From the NCBI GenBank assembly GCA_903887095.1, contig CAISOQ010000439.1, positions 1 through 9,170 on the forward strand: DNA of 9,170 bases. Direction: 5' to 3'. Below are positions 1 through 6,880 of this stretch, piece after piece; positions within the stretch are counted from its first letter, which is position 1, and each line of letters opens with the position of its first letter. The position numbers and the translations under genes were made by a program. This stretch comes from an uncultured Flavobacteriia bacterium (lineage in GTDB: Bacteria; Bacteroidota; Bacteroidia; Flavobacteriales_D; Crocinitomicaceae). The notes beneath the pieces are model-generated. The model was not told the DNA's origin. It saw nothing but the letters and a program-made list of their open reading frames with translations, and made no database searches.

Positions 1-467
1 GGTAGTTTTGTAAAATGTTCTTCAATATCATAGATGTCCTTTCCTGAAACTGCAGCGATAAAAGTGGAATGGATCGTTAAATCGGGAAAGTAAATGGTTG
101 AGTCGTCTGATATTATTTTTGGGCCTTTAATCAGGTAACTACCAGAATCCCAAATGGTAATTTTATATTTTCCAACCCATAATTTTTGGGTTCCTTTGGT
201 GTAAATCGTATCTTCAAAAGGTTGAACACATTCAATGTCATTGCTTTTTTGAACTGAAACGGATCCATTTTTATTGATTAAGTAGCTGGGAATTATTTGA
301 TTTTGTGCAAGAAATTGTGGTTTTTTATCGGAATTGCTTGAAAGTGTGTAGAAAATAGTTGCCGTATCTCCTACATTTAAATTCTTTTTTGAAATTAAGG
401 CATCAACCTCTTGACTATAACTTGCTGTAGCAAACAATAAAAAGCTATGTATCAGTAGAAATCTCAT
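1..467 (-). CDS. Secreted BatD-like protein, N-terminal part (gene runs off the left edge)
   Basis: This is the third gene of the minus-strand operon; 155 complete codons are visible and the C-terminus lies outside the window. It begins MRFLLIHSFLLFATASYSQ, a short classical signal peptide with a likely cleavage near Tyr-Ser-Gln, so the product is exported. After it comes beta-rich sequence (VGDTATIFYTL near residue 37; later KLWVGKYKITIWDSGSYLI and DSTIYFPDLTI), resembling the Ig-like exported part of BatD/oxygen-tolerance proteins. The ATG at 465-467 shares its A with the TGA stop of the DUF58 gene (TGATG), which strongly supports this start and suggests translational coupling. In Bacteroidota, MoxR and DUF58 genes are commonly followed by such exported proteins and then by VWA-domain BatA/BatB. 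The BatD-like label rests on context and general character; a membrane anchor near the C-terminus is expected but cannot be seen. Confidence 0.72.
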   Translation of the reverse strand, partial: MRFLLIHSFLLFATASYSQEVDALISKKNLNVGDTATIFYTLSSNSDKKPQFLAQNQIIPSYLINKNGSVSVQKSNDIECVQPFEDTIYTKGTQKLWVGKYKITIWDSGSYLIKGPKIISDDSTIYFPDLTIHSTFIAAVSGKDIYDIEEHFTKL

Positions 468-1333
468 CAACGATTTTTGAATAATGCAGTCAATGGTTGA
501 ATAATATCTTGGTCTGTGAAACATGTGACATGTTCAATTCCCGACCGTTGGAAGTTTTTTTTCAGTGCTTCAGATTTCGCTCTAAAAATTTCTGCGAATT
601 TTTCTCTTACTTTTTCATCATCACTGTTTACCCAAGTCGTGGTGCTGGTTTCGGCATTGAAAAGCTGAATTAATCCCATTTTAGGTAAATTCATTTCTGA
701 ATGATCTGCTAACTGAATAGCAAGCGTATCGTGTTTTTTGCGTGTTAATTTAAAAGCATCTAAGAAGTTGTTGGCATCATTGAAGTCGCTTATCACAAAT
801 GTGATGGTTCTTTTTTTCTGCGTATTTCTATGGAATTCAAGACAAGTTTTGATTGAAGTGCCGCTTTGTTTCGGCTTGAATTCGAGTAAATCATGAAGGA
901 TGCGCAATGCATGCTTAGAACCTTTTTCTGGAGCGATGTATTTTTCAATACTTGTCGAGAAGAATATTGCGCCTACTTTGTCATTGTTTGAGACTGCAGC
1001 AAATGCAAGTAAGGCAGCAATTTCAGATGCCAACTCTCTTTTTGATCGGTCTTTGGTGCCGAAATTTTGAGAGCCTGAAATGTCAATCAAGAGCATGACT
1101 GTCATTTCTCTTTCTTCATCAAAAACTTTTACATGCGGCGAATTATAGCGGGCTGTTACATTCCAGTCGATTGTACGCACTTCATCACCAATTTGATAAT
1201 CTCGAACTTCGCTAAAAGCCATACCTCTGCCCTTGAATGCCGAATTGTATTCTCCAGAAAAAATATGTTTGGTCAAGCCTTTGGCTTTGATTTCCAAACG
1301 ACGAATTTTTTTGATGAGGTCTTTTGTTTCCAA
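467..1333 (-). CDS. DUF58 protein with von Willebrand factor A-like fold
   Basis: The product has 288 residues. The N-terminal half carries the DUF58 signature: FSGEYNSAFKGRGMAF (25-40), then VRDYQIGDEVRTIDWNVTAR (43-62). A VWA-like domain follows, with a MIDAS-type DISGS at 84-88, a possible third metal-site Thr in SGTSI (157-161), and an Asp in VISDF (180-184), so metal binding is plausible. No membrane segment is evident, so it is probably cytoplasmic. DUF58 proteins are standard partners of MoxR ATPases and are thought to help assemble or activate complexes; the exact role is unknown. The start codon is TTG (1331-1333), 14 bases after the MoxR stop. No in-frame ATG lies between that stop and this codon, the next Met is residue 38 inside the conserved core, and METKDLIKK matches the usual start of Bacteroidota homologues. 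The gene ends in a one-base overlap with the next gene. Confidence 0.93.
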   Translation of the reverse strand: METKDLIKKIRRLEIKAKGLTKHIFSGEYNSAFKGRGMAFSEVRDYQIGDEVRTIDWNVTARYNSPHVKVFDEEREMTVMLLIDISGSQNFGTKDRSKRELASEIAALLAFAAVSNNDKVGAIFFSTSIEKYIAPEKGSKHALRILHDLLEFKPKQSGTSIKTCLEFHRNTQKKRTITFVISDFNDANNFLDAFKLTRKKHDTLAIQLADHSEMNLPKMGLIQLFNAETSTTTWVNSDDEKVREKFAEIFRAKSEALKKNFQRSGIEHVTCFTDQDIIQPLTALFKNR

Positions 1334-1347
1334 GGATTTTTTAAGAA

Positions 1348-2370
1348 TTAAGGGACTTCAACTCTGTCCACTATTTTCTTCAATACATCAGAAACACTGA
1401 CGTTTTCGGCTTCAGCTTCATAAGTCAGACCTATTCGGTGACCCATAACATCATTCGTAATTGCACGAATATCATCCGGTGTAACGAATGCTCTGCCCTG
1501 AAGAAACGCATATGCTTTACCAGCTAGCGCTAGGTTGATGCTGGCTCGTGGTGAACAGCCAAAACCAATTAATGGTTGTAAAAATCCTAGGCCATAGCTC
1601 TCGGGTGTGCGTGTGGCATAAACCAGATCCACTATGTATTGCTCAACTTTTTCATCAAGATAGATTTCTCGAACCAATTCTCTCGCTCTAAGGATGTCGG
1701 TCGAGCCAATTACTTTATTGCATTGACCAATACCACCTTTTCGGACATTGGCTCTGATGATCATTTTTTCTTCCTCCTTGGTTGGGTATCCGAGCACCAC
1801 TTTCAACATGAATCGATCTACCTGAGCTTCAGGCAATGGATACGTTCCTTCTTGTTCGATAGGGTTTTGCGTAGCAAGAACAAGAAATGGCAGGGGAAGC
1901 TGAAAGGTCTCTTCTCCAATAGTAATCTGTTTTTCTTGCATTGCCTCTAGTAAGGCACTTTGCACTTTCGCTGGCGCACGATTGATTTCATCCGCTAACA
2001 CAAAGTTTGCAAAGACAGGACCTTTTTTAACGGTGAATTTCTCACTCTTTTGCTGGTAAATCATTGTTCCTGTGACATCTGCAGGAAGGAGGTCTGGCGT
2101 GAATTGTATGCGACTGAAATCGAGATCAATTGCCTGCGCAAGTGTTTTAATTGCTAATGTTTTTGCAAGTCCAGGAACTCCTTCAAGTAATACATGTCCA
2201 TCTGCTAATAAAGCAATTAATAATCGGTCAATCATGTAGTCTTGACCAACAATAATTTTCGCCACTTCCTCACGAAGTTTCTGAATAATGATAGATTCTA
2301 GTTTAATCTTCTCACTCAATTGTCGCAGGGCTTCCGCCGAGTTGATTGGTTGATCCGTGTTTTCAGTCAT
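1348..2370 (-). CDS. MoxR-family AAA+ ATPase
   Basis: This is a 340-residue ATPase of typical MoxR length. Visible motifs in order are Walker A GVPGLAKT (64-71), Walker B VLADEIN (124-130), sensor 1 LATQNP (165-170), an arginine-finger region EAQVDRFM (181-188) and sensor 2 SPRA (273-276). A MoxR-type C-terminal lid follows. MoxR proteins act as ATP-driven chaperones that insert cofactors or mature complexes, working with VWA-domain partners. Here the partner is the DUF58 gene 14 bases downstream, followed by a secreted BatD-like gene, which matches the Bacteroides aerotolerance (bat) type of operon. The ATG start at 2368-2370 gives an acidic or polar leader before the conserved helix LREEVAKIIVGQ (32-43). 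The gene is the first of the operon as seen, and is divergent from the zinc-ribbon gene at 2465. All ATPase motifs are intact. The client complex in this organism is unknown. Confidence 0.96.
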   Translation of the reverse strand: MTENTDQPINSAEALRQLSEKIKLESIIIQKLREEVAKIIVGQDYMIDRLLIALLADGHVLLEGVPGLAKTLAIKTLAQAIDLDFSRIQFTPDLLPADVTGTMIYQQKSEKFTVKKGPVFANFVLADEINRAPAKVQSALLEAMQEKQITIGEETFQLPLPFLVLATQNPIEQEGTYPLPEAQVDRFMLKVVLGYPTKEEEKMIIRANVRKGGIGQCNKVIGSTDILRARELVREIYLDEKVEQYIVDLVYATRTPESYGLGFLQPLIGFGCSPRASINLALAGKAYAFLQGRAFVTPDDIRAITNDVMGHRIGLTYEAEAENVSVSDVLKKIVDRVEVP

Positions 2371-2420
2371 ATTTTAAGTGATCTATAGAGACAAAGGTTG
2401 CAACAATCGTCGCTAAACCC

Positions 2421-2451
2421 TTGATTTTGCTGTTAAATATTGTTAACATTG
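2421..2451 (+). promoter_or_regulatory. Candidate Bacteroidota-type promoter for the zinc-ribbon gene
   Basis: TTG at 2421-2423 is followed after 20 bases by TAACATTG at 2444-2451. This matches the flavobacterial pattern TTG / TAnnTTTG with one mismatch and an acceptable spacing (about 17-23). Transcription would start about 7 bases downstream, only a few bases before the ATG at 2465, so the leader would be very short. It was found by eye in AT-rich DNA, so a chance match is possible. Confidence 0.4.
2431..2448. repeat. Inverted repeat TGTTAA-N6-TTAACA overlapping the candidate promoter
   Basis: Two perfect 6-bp arms (2431-2436 and 2443-2448) flank ATATTG. The dyad covers the spacer and part of the -7 element of the candidate promoter and lies in the 94-bp gap between the divergent MoxR and zinc-ribbon genes, so it could be an operator for either. 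Arms of this length made of A, T and one G/C are not rare in AT-rich DNA. Confidence 0.35.
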
Positions 2452-2464
2452 CCTATTCATTAGT

Positions 2465-2842
2465 ATGGCAAAAGAAGCAACAGTAGATCGAAAATGTAAG
2501 GAATGTGGGCAAAAACTTTTGGGACGAAGGGATCAGAAGTTTTGTTCGGATTATTGTAGGAATACTCATAACAATAGAATGAATGAGGATACTACGACTT
2601 ACATGCGCAGGATAAACAACATTCTCCGAAAAAACAGACGAATATTATCAACGTTAAATCCGAATGGTAAAATAACCGTTGATGGAATTACGTTAGCCGA
2701 GGAAGGTTTTAATTTTCATTATTTCACCAATATTTATCGGACTCAAAAAGGATCCAAGTATTTTTTCTGCTACGACCAGGGGTACATCAAGTTAGACAAT
2801 GACCAATATATGCTGGTACATAAGCAAGATTATGTGAGGTAA
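2465..2842 (+). CDS. Small conserved protein with N-terminal zinc ribbon, function unknown
   Basis: The product has 125 residues. Cysteines at 11, 14, 27 and 31 form CKEC-x12-CSDYC, a four-Cys zinc-ribbon pattern; the run KFCSDYCRNTHNNRMN (25-40) resembles the FCSxxCRxxxNN element of small zinc-binding families. Residues 42-62 are basic and probably helical (MRRINNILRKNRRIL, 47-61). The C-terminal half (TVDGITLAEEGFNFHYFTNI, 71-90, and YFFCYDQGYIKL, 99-110) looks like a small beta-rich domain. No signal peptide or membrane segment is seen, so it should be cytoplasmic. Basic and zinc-binding character would allow nucleic-acid binding, but that is a guess. I recognise this as a type of hypothetical protein seen in Bacteroidota, without an assigned function. 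The ATG at 2465 follows a candidate promoter with almost no leader; the gene stands alone and is divergent from the MoxR operon. Confidence 0.85.
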   Translation: MAKEATVDRKCKECGQKLLGRRDQKFCSDYCRNTHNNRMNEDTTTYMRRINNILRKNRRILSTLNPNGKITVDGITLAEEGFNFHYFTNIYRTQKGSKYFFCYDQGYIKLDNDQYMLVHKQDYVR

Positions 2843-2878
2843 ATTCAAGTGTTTACTAAACATTATTTAAAAAATACT

Positions 2879-2937
2879 AATAATAAGATTGTTAGCTAAC
2901 TAATTTAAAATCTTTTGATTGATAAATTCTTATTATT
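2879..2937. repeat. AT-rich inverted repeats in the 152-bp gap before the surface-protein gene
   Basis: AATAATAAGA (2879-2888) is the exact complement of TCTTATTATT (2928-2937), with a 39-base loop. Nested inside are AAGATT (2885-2890) pairing with AATCTT (2909-2914) and the 10-bp palindrome GTTAGCTAAC (2891-2900). The outer arm is followed by TTG, so it could end transcription of the zinc-ribbon gene, though the stem is nearly all A-U. The two foldings are mutually exclusive. No clear promoter for the following gene is visible; TTCATTTG at 2964-2971 is the best weak -7 candidate. Confidence 0.3.
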
Positions 2938-2994
2938 TTGTTATCCTCAAACTAAATTAATAATTCATTTGTAAATTTCATTTAGGCATTGATT

Positions 2995-5900
2995 ATGAAA
3001 AAAAATATTCCTCTGATTATATTGTTTTTTTTACTTTTTACTCTCAATAATTGCATTTATTCTCAATGTACGATCGAAGCAGGAGTAGATGTTTCTATAT
3101 GTCAAGGTTCAAATATTTCATTGACTGTAACTGGTTCAGATACATATTCGTGGTCTCCTGCAGTTACATTTGTAGATAATTCCGGTGCAACTGTCTTAGT
3201 CTCTCCATTAGAAACCACAACTTACTTTGTTACTGGTGTTGACTCTTTGGGTTGTACAGTCGCAGATTCATTGGTTGTATTTGTTAACCCACTCCCTGTG
3301 GTGAATGCTGGTTCAAACGTCAATATTTGCGCAGGCGCAGTTGCTACGCTTATTGCAACTGGTGCTCAGGAATATAATTGGACACCTTCTACAGATCTTA
3401 ATACTGCGTTTGGAGACACAGTTTTAGCCAGCCCTAATTTGACAACCACAATATACACAGTCACTGGTACTTCTGTTTTCGGTTGTACTGGAACAGATCA
3501 GGTTAATGTGGTGGTTGAAAATTTTAATCCGGTTGATATTTCCTATGATGATGACACGCTGTGTTATGGTGTTGGTGCAGTGTTGTACGCATCTTTTGCC
3601 TATACTTATACTTGGGAACCTCCGGTTGATATCATTTTAGGCAGTCAGAGCGAAAAAGTTTTTGTAAATCCTTTATCAACTGAAACATATGTTGTTACTG
3701 GTACAACCTATTCAGGTTGTGTCGGATTAGATTCTGTGACTTTATATATAGAAAACGAGGTATCTGTAGATGCAGGATTAGATATTTCAATGTGTCCTGG
3801 AACAAGTACATCAATATCTGCATCGGGTGCAATGAACTATACTTGGACGCCCACAGTTACGGCGTTGGACAGCCTAGGAACAACAGTCGTAGTTAGTCCA
3901 ATATCAACAGTGGAGTATGTTGTGACAGGCACAGCGGCAAATGGTTGTACAGATACGGATACTATTTTAGTAAGTGTTGGAGCTTCAATAAATGCTGGTC
4001 CGGATACTACAATTTGTTCTGGGACAAGTGCATCTTTAGAAGTTACAGGAGGAATGAACTATAATTGGACACCTTCTGTTACATCTATAGATAGCTCCGG
4101 AGCAGCTGTTTTCGTAAATCCGATATCAAGTACAACATATATAGTTACTGCCACAACTGCAAATGGTTGCACAGGTTCTGATACTGTTATAGTTACGGTA
4201 AATTCAGGTAATTCAATAAATACAGGCCTGGATACTTCAATATGCATAGGGACAACTGCTTCCTTATCTGCCACTGGAGGGTTGAGCTATACTTGGGCAC
4301 CTTCGGTCACAGAATCAGATAGTTCAGGAACAACAGTACTTGTTAGTCCGACGTTTAATACCATTTATGTTGTTACAGGCACAAACGCATTTGGTTGTGA
4401 AGGTACTGATTCAATTCTAGTTACCATAAACAATGTAATTCCAATAATTTTAGCTCCAGATACTTCAATATGCTTAGGTACAAGTGCTTCATTATCAGCC
4501 ATGGGTGGGTTAAGCTACAGTTGGGCGCCTTCGGTTACAGAATCAGATAGCACAGGAGCATCAGTAGTTGTTAGTCCAATATCAAGTACTACCTATGTTG
4601 TGACGGGCACAAATGTATATGGTTGTACAGGTTCTGATACTATTTTAGTCACCGTAAACCCCGAAGTTTCAATAAATGCAGGTCCAGATAAATCAATTTG
4701 TTTAGGGACAAGTGCTCTCATTACAGCCATTGGTGCAGAATCATATACCTGGTCACCGAATATAGGATTAAATACGACTTTTGGCGATTCTGTTTTTACA
4801 AACCCAACGATTACAATTACATACGTCGTTACCGGAGGTTCGGCTAACGGATGCACGGGGACAGATTCAGTGAATGTAATTGTAAATAATAATCCAATTA
4901 TTTCTGCCGGCTCCGATATTTTTATTTGTCTTGGAGAATCGACTATTTTGAATGCTTCAGGAGCTGTAAATTATAGTTGGGATAATGGTTTGGGGTTAGG
5001 AAATGGTTTTTTAATTAATCCAATAGTTAGTACGACCTATATTGCTACTGGTATGGATTCATTAGAATGTTCGGCTGTTGATTCTGTAATTGTAAATGTT
5101 GTCAATTATTTGCCCCCAACGATAACTACTTCAGCTTCTGATTCTTTCCAATGTAATGGCACTGGTATCGTTTCTACTGATCCTTCGGGTAGTTTTGATT
5201 TAACATGGAGTAATGGCGAGCAAGGCCCATCCGTAAACAATTTATGTTCAGGTCCAGTTTTAGTATTGGCTACAGATGCTAATTATGGATGTGTTTTTCA
5301 ACAATATGGATTTGTAGAGGAAGTTGGAAGTACATTCCCATTGAGTATTCAGTTAAGTGTGCAGGATTTAACATCAGATGGTGTCTGCGATGGAAGTGCT
5401 CAGTTTTATGCTTATGGAGGGAGCTCTCCTTATTCTTTTGCACTTTATAATTCGAGTAATATTCAAATTGGAACGAATTCTTCTTACGATGGAATGTGTT
5501 CGGGTTTATATACTCTTGCTTATTCAGATGCCGCAGGCAGCATTGACACTTTAACCTTTTATGTTGCTGATCCTAGCAATATTTTCGTTGTGAATTCAAA
5601 CCTTGATTCAACTGTAATCGATACATTATTTACTAGTTTAATTGAAGATTGTGTTATTGATTTTACATCAATTGACTCCGTTTGGATTGCACAGATATCA
5701 TACATTAACAGTGATACAGCGAGCGTTTCCTGGGTAGTAAGAGATATCAATGGAGAACATTATTTTGATCAAAATTATTCAATTACAAATTTAAATGGAT
5801 TGTTCTATTTAGAATTAACATTGTTTTGCTCAGGTAAATCATTAGGTAGTCCGTTTTTAAAGTTACTGCATTCAATATATATTAATGCGCAGTCTAGTTT

Positions 5901-6162
5901 GGATATTTCTGATTTAGCTCATCCAAAAGTATATGTTTATCCAAATCCTTCGAATGAAGATGTATATATCAATCATAATAATTTCAAAATCAAGTCACTT
6001 AAACTCTACGATCTGCAAGGTAATAAGTTGCCTCTAGAAATATTTGAGTTAGGAGAAGAATTGAAGATTAAATTACCTGATGAGAATGGCCTTTACTTTT
6101 TGGAAGTAAAAACGCACAATGATTTGATAATAGATCGATTAAGGATAATAAAAGTGAATTAG
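2995..6162 (+). CDS. Large secreted repeat protein with T9SS C-terminal sorting domain
   Basis: The product has 1055 residues and is probably a cell-surface or released adhesin-like protein. It starts with a signal peptide (MKKNIPLIILFFLLFTLNN, export cleavage near YSQ-22 to 24). Residues 27-710 hold nine tandem Ig/PKD-like repeats of about 74-78 residues, each with an IC-x-G motif, a Y-x-W core, TTTYxVTG and a GC motif. Residues 711-858 resemble SprB-type repeats (WSNGEQGPSVNNLCSG, then CDGSAQFYAYGGSSPYSF). Residues 861-977 are an unassigned beta-rich segment. From 978 the sequence KVYVYPNP, then KSLKLYDLQG and GLYFLEVKT, is the type A T9SS sorting domain that directs export and surface attachment. 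I chose the ATG at 2995 over a TTG two codons upstream because MKKN is a typical signal-peptide start. The gene stands alone between a divergent neighbour and a convergent one. Substrate and role are unknown; adhesion is inferred from architecture. Confidence 0.95.
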   Translation: MKKNIPLIILFFLLFTLNNCIYSQCTIEAGVDVSICQGSNISLTVTGSDTYSWSPAVTFVDNSGATVLVSPLETTTYFVTGVDSLGCTVADSLVVFVNPLPVVNAGSNVNICAGAVATLIATGAQEYNWTPSTDLNTAFGDTVLASPNLTTTIYTVTGTSVFGCTGTDQVNVVVENFNPVDISYDDDTLCYGVGAVLYASFAYTYTWEPPVDIILGSQSEKVFVNPLSTETYVVTGTTYSGCVGLDSVTLYIENEVSVDAGLDISMCPGTSTSISASGAMNYTWTPTVTALDSLGTTVVVSPISTVEYVVTGTAANGCTDTDTILVSVGASINAGPDTTICSGTSASLEVTGGMNYNWTPSVTSIDSSGAAVFVNPISSTTYIVTATTANGCTGSDTVIVTVNSGNSINTGLDTSICIGTTASLSATGGLSYTWAPSVTESDSSGTTVLVSPTFNTIYVVTGTNAFGCEGTDSILVTINNVIPIILAPDTSICLGTSASLSAMGGLSYSWAPSVTESDSTGASVVVSPISSTTYVVTGTNVYGCTGSDTILVTVNPEVSINAGPDKSICLGTSALITAIGAESYTWSPNIGLNTTFGDSVFTNPTITITYVVTGGSANGCTGTDSVNVIVNNNPIISAGSDIFICLGESTILNASGAVNYSWDNGLGLGNGFLINPIVSTTYIATGMDSLECSAVDSVIVNVVNYLPPTITTSASDSFQCNGTGIVSTDPSGSFDLTWSNGEQGPSVNNLCSGPVLVLATDANYGCVFQQYGFVEEVGSTFPLSIQLSVQDLTSDGVCDGSAQFYAYGGSSPYSFALYNSSNIQIGTNSSYDGMCSGLYTLAYSDAAGSIDTLTFYVADPSNIFVVNSNLDSTVIDTLFTSLIEDCVIDFTSIDSVWIAQISYINSDTASVSWVVRDINGEHYFDQNYSITNLNGLFYLELTLFCSGKSLGSPFLKLLHSIYINAQSSLDISDLAHPKVYVYPNPSNEDVYINHNNFKIKSLKLYDLQGNKLPLEIFELGEELKIKLPDENGLYFLEVKTHNDLIIDRLRIIKVN
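3073..5124 (+). repeat. Nine tandem coding repeats (about 74-78 codons each)
   Basis: Repeat starts at 3073, 3301, 3535, 3769, 3991, 4219, 4447, 4675 and 4903 were placed by aligning the AGxDxxIC-x-G opening. Units 4-7 are the most alike, including DNA: a 16-base block ending in AATATCAA occurs at 3892-3907 and again at 4570-4585, three units apart. Units 1 and 4-7 carry a DSxG(A/T)xV loop; units 2 and 8 instead carry LNTxFGDxV; units 3 and 9 are divergent in this loop. Each unit has one Cys near its start and one near its end, suggesting a disulfide per unit. Confidence 0.9.
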
Positions 6163-6171
6163 AGAGGCGGT

Positions 6172-6217
6172 AAACAAAAAACAAAAAGCCGCAAAATATT
6201 GCTATTCTGCGACTTTT
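6172..6217 (-). terminator. Strong hairpin terminator, best oriented for the YceI-like gene
   Basis: Plus-strand arms are 6184-6198 and 6203-6217. Read on the minus strand they give a 15-bp stem (AAAAGUCGCAGAAUA with UAUUUUGCGGCUUUU) with two G-U pairs and a GCAA loop, followed by UGUUUUUUGUUUA. Read on the plus strand the two wobbles become A-C mismatches, so the hairpin is weaker for the surface-protein gene, which ends 21 bases earlier. It probably serves both convergent genes but mainly the YceI-like one. Confidence 0.8.
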
Positions 6218-6291
6218 CGTTTAACCACTATTACTACTTGCTTTTTGTAAAACAGACTAAAAGCTGTTTTGTTCAGAGAAAGTTGATTTTT

Positions 6292-6822
6292 TTAATTTTT
6301 TTTGATGAATTGGATTTCAGCGGACAATTTCACTTCGTCACCTACAACAATATTTCCGGCTTCAGTAACTGCGCTCCAAGTTAAACCGAAATCACTGCGT
6401 TTGATCTTTCCTGAAATTGAAAATCCTGCTTTTGTTTGACCATAAGGATCAACTGCAATTCCACCTAGTTCTGCCTGAAATTCAACATTTTTTGTGACAT
6501 CACGAATCGTTAAATCACCAGTGATTGTGTATTCATCATCTGATTTTTTTGCCACTCCTGTGCTGTTGAAAGATAAAAGTGGAAAACTTTGTGCACCAAA
6601 GAAATCATCAGATTTCAAATGACCATCTCTGTCTGATACTCCTGTGTTTATTGAATCAATTTCAGCACTGAAGGTAAATTTACCGTTTGTAAAATCATCT
6701 CCATTCGATTCCGCACTTGCTGTGAATCGCTCGAAATTTCCACTTACATTGGTAATCATCATGTGTTTCACTTTAAAACCGATTTCACTGTGCATATTGT
6801 CTGCATTCCAAGTTGTTGTCAT
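6292..6822 (-). CDS. YceI-family lipid-binding-fold protein, no signal peptide
   Basis: The product has 176 residues, close to the family norm without an export signal. YceI proteins form a lipocalin-like barrel that binds polyisoprenoid or other hydrophobic ligands. Family landmarks are HSEIGFKVKHMMITNVSGNF (11-30), INTGVSDRDGHLKSDDFF (58-75), GDLTIRDVTKNV (102-113), AGFSISGKIKRSDFGLTW (132-149) and VGDEVKLSAEI (160-170). It starts directly with MTTTWNAD, the first barrel strand, so unlike E. coli YceI it should stay in the cytoplasm. It lies 93 bp downstream of a Crp/Fnr-family regulator on the same strand; that gap holds an exact TAnnTTTG -7 element and a CRP-type palindrome, so it probably has its own regulated promoter. 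A hairpin terminator lies 74 bases after its stop. Function in this organism is unknown; stress or ligand sequestration is a guess. Confidence 0.93.
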   Translation of the reverse strand: MTTTWNADNMHSEIGFKVKHMMITNVSGNFERFTASAESNGDDFTNGKFTFSAEIDSINTGVSDRDGHLKSDDFFGAQSFPLLSFNSTGVAKKSDDEYTITGDLTIRDVTKNVEFQAELGGIAVDPYGQTKAGFSISGKIKRSDFGLTWSAVTEAGNIVVGDEVKLSAEIQFIKKN

Positions 6823-6847
6823 TGTCTTCTATTTAAAATTATTTAAG

Positions 6848-6880
6848 CAAAAGTAAATCAACCAAATTGTCAACTCGTTG
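6848..6880 (-). promoter_or_regulatory. Candidate promoter of the YceI-like gene
   Basis: On the minus strand TACTTTTG (complement of 6848-6855) is an exact match to the Bacteroidota -7 consensus TAnnTTTG. The nearest upstream TTG is in the GTTGACA arm of the palindrome (complement of 6878-6880 carries it in part), giving a spacer a little shorter than usual. Transcription would start near 6841, about 18 bases before the ATG at 6822. Confidence 0.5.

Noticed and set aside
1133..1950. Plus-strand open frames at 1133-1351 and 1639-1950.
   Set aside because: They are antisense to the well-supported DUF58 and MoxR genes and encode low-complexity Phe-rich peptides with no recognisable motif.
2995..3070. 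Lipoprotein signal on the large surface protein (Cys at residue 20 or 25).
   Set aside because: LNNC and YSQC lack the small residue before Cys expected in a lipobox; a signal peptidase I site plus a T9SS tail fits better.
4059..4856. Open frames on the minus strand inside the repeat gene (4059-4274 and 4593-4856).
   Set aside because: Both lie opposite the repeats, look alike because the repeats do, and have no start context; they are antisense shadows of the Thr/Val/Ser-rich coding sequence.
3073..5124. CRISPR array or mobile repeat.
   Set aside because: The periodicity is about 222-234 bases, always a multiple of three, and the units encode Ig-like protein repeats; there are no short identical repeats with unique spacers.
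6199..6384. Plus-strand open frame of 61 codons.
   Set aside because: It starts inside the terminator hairpin and overlaps the 3' end of the YceI gene in antisense; its composition is Phe/Leu-rich and unlike a real protein.
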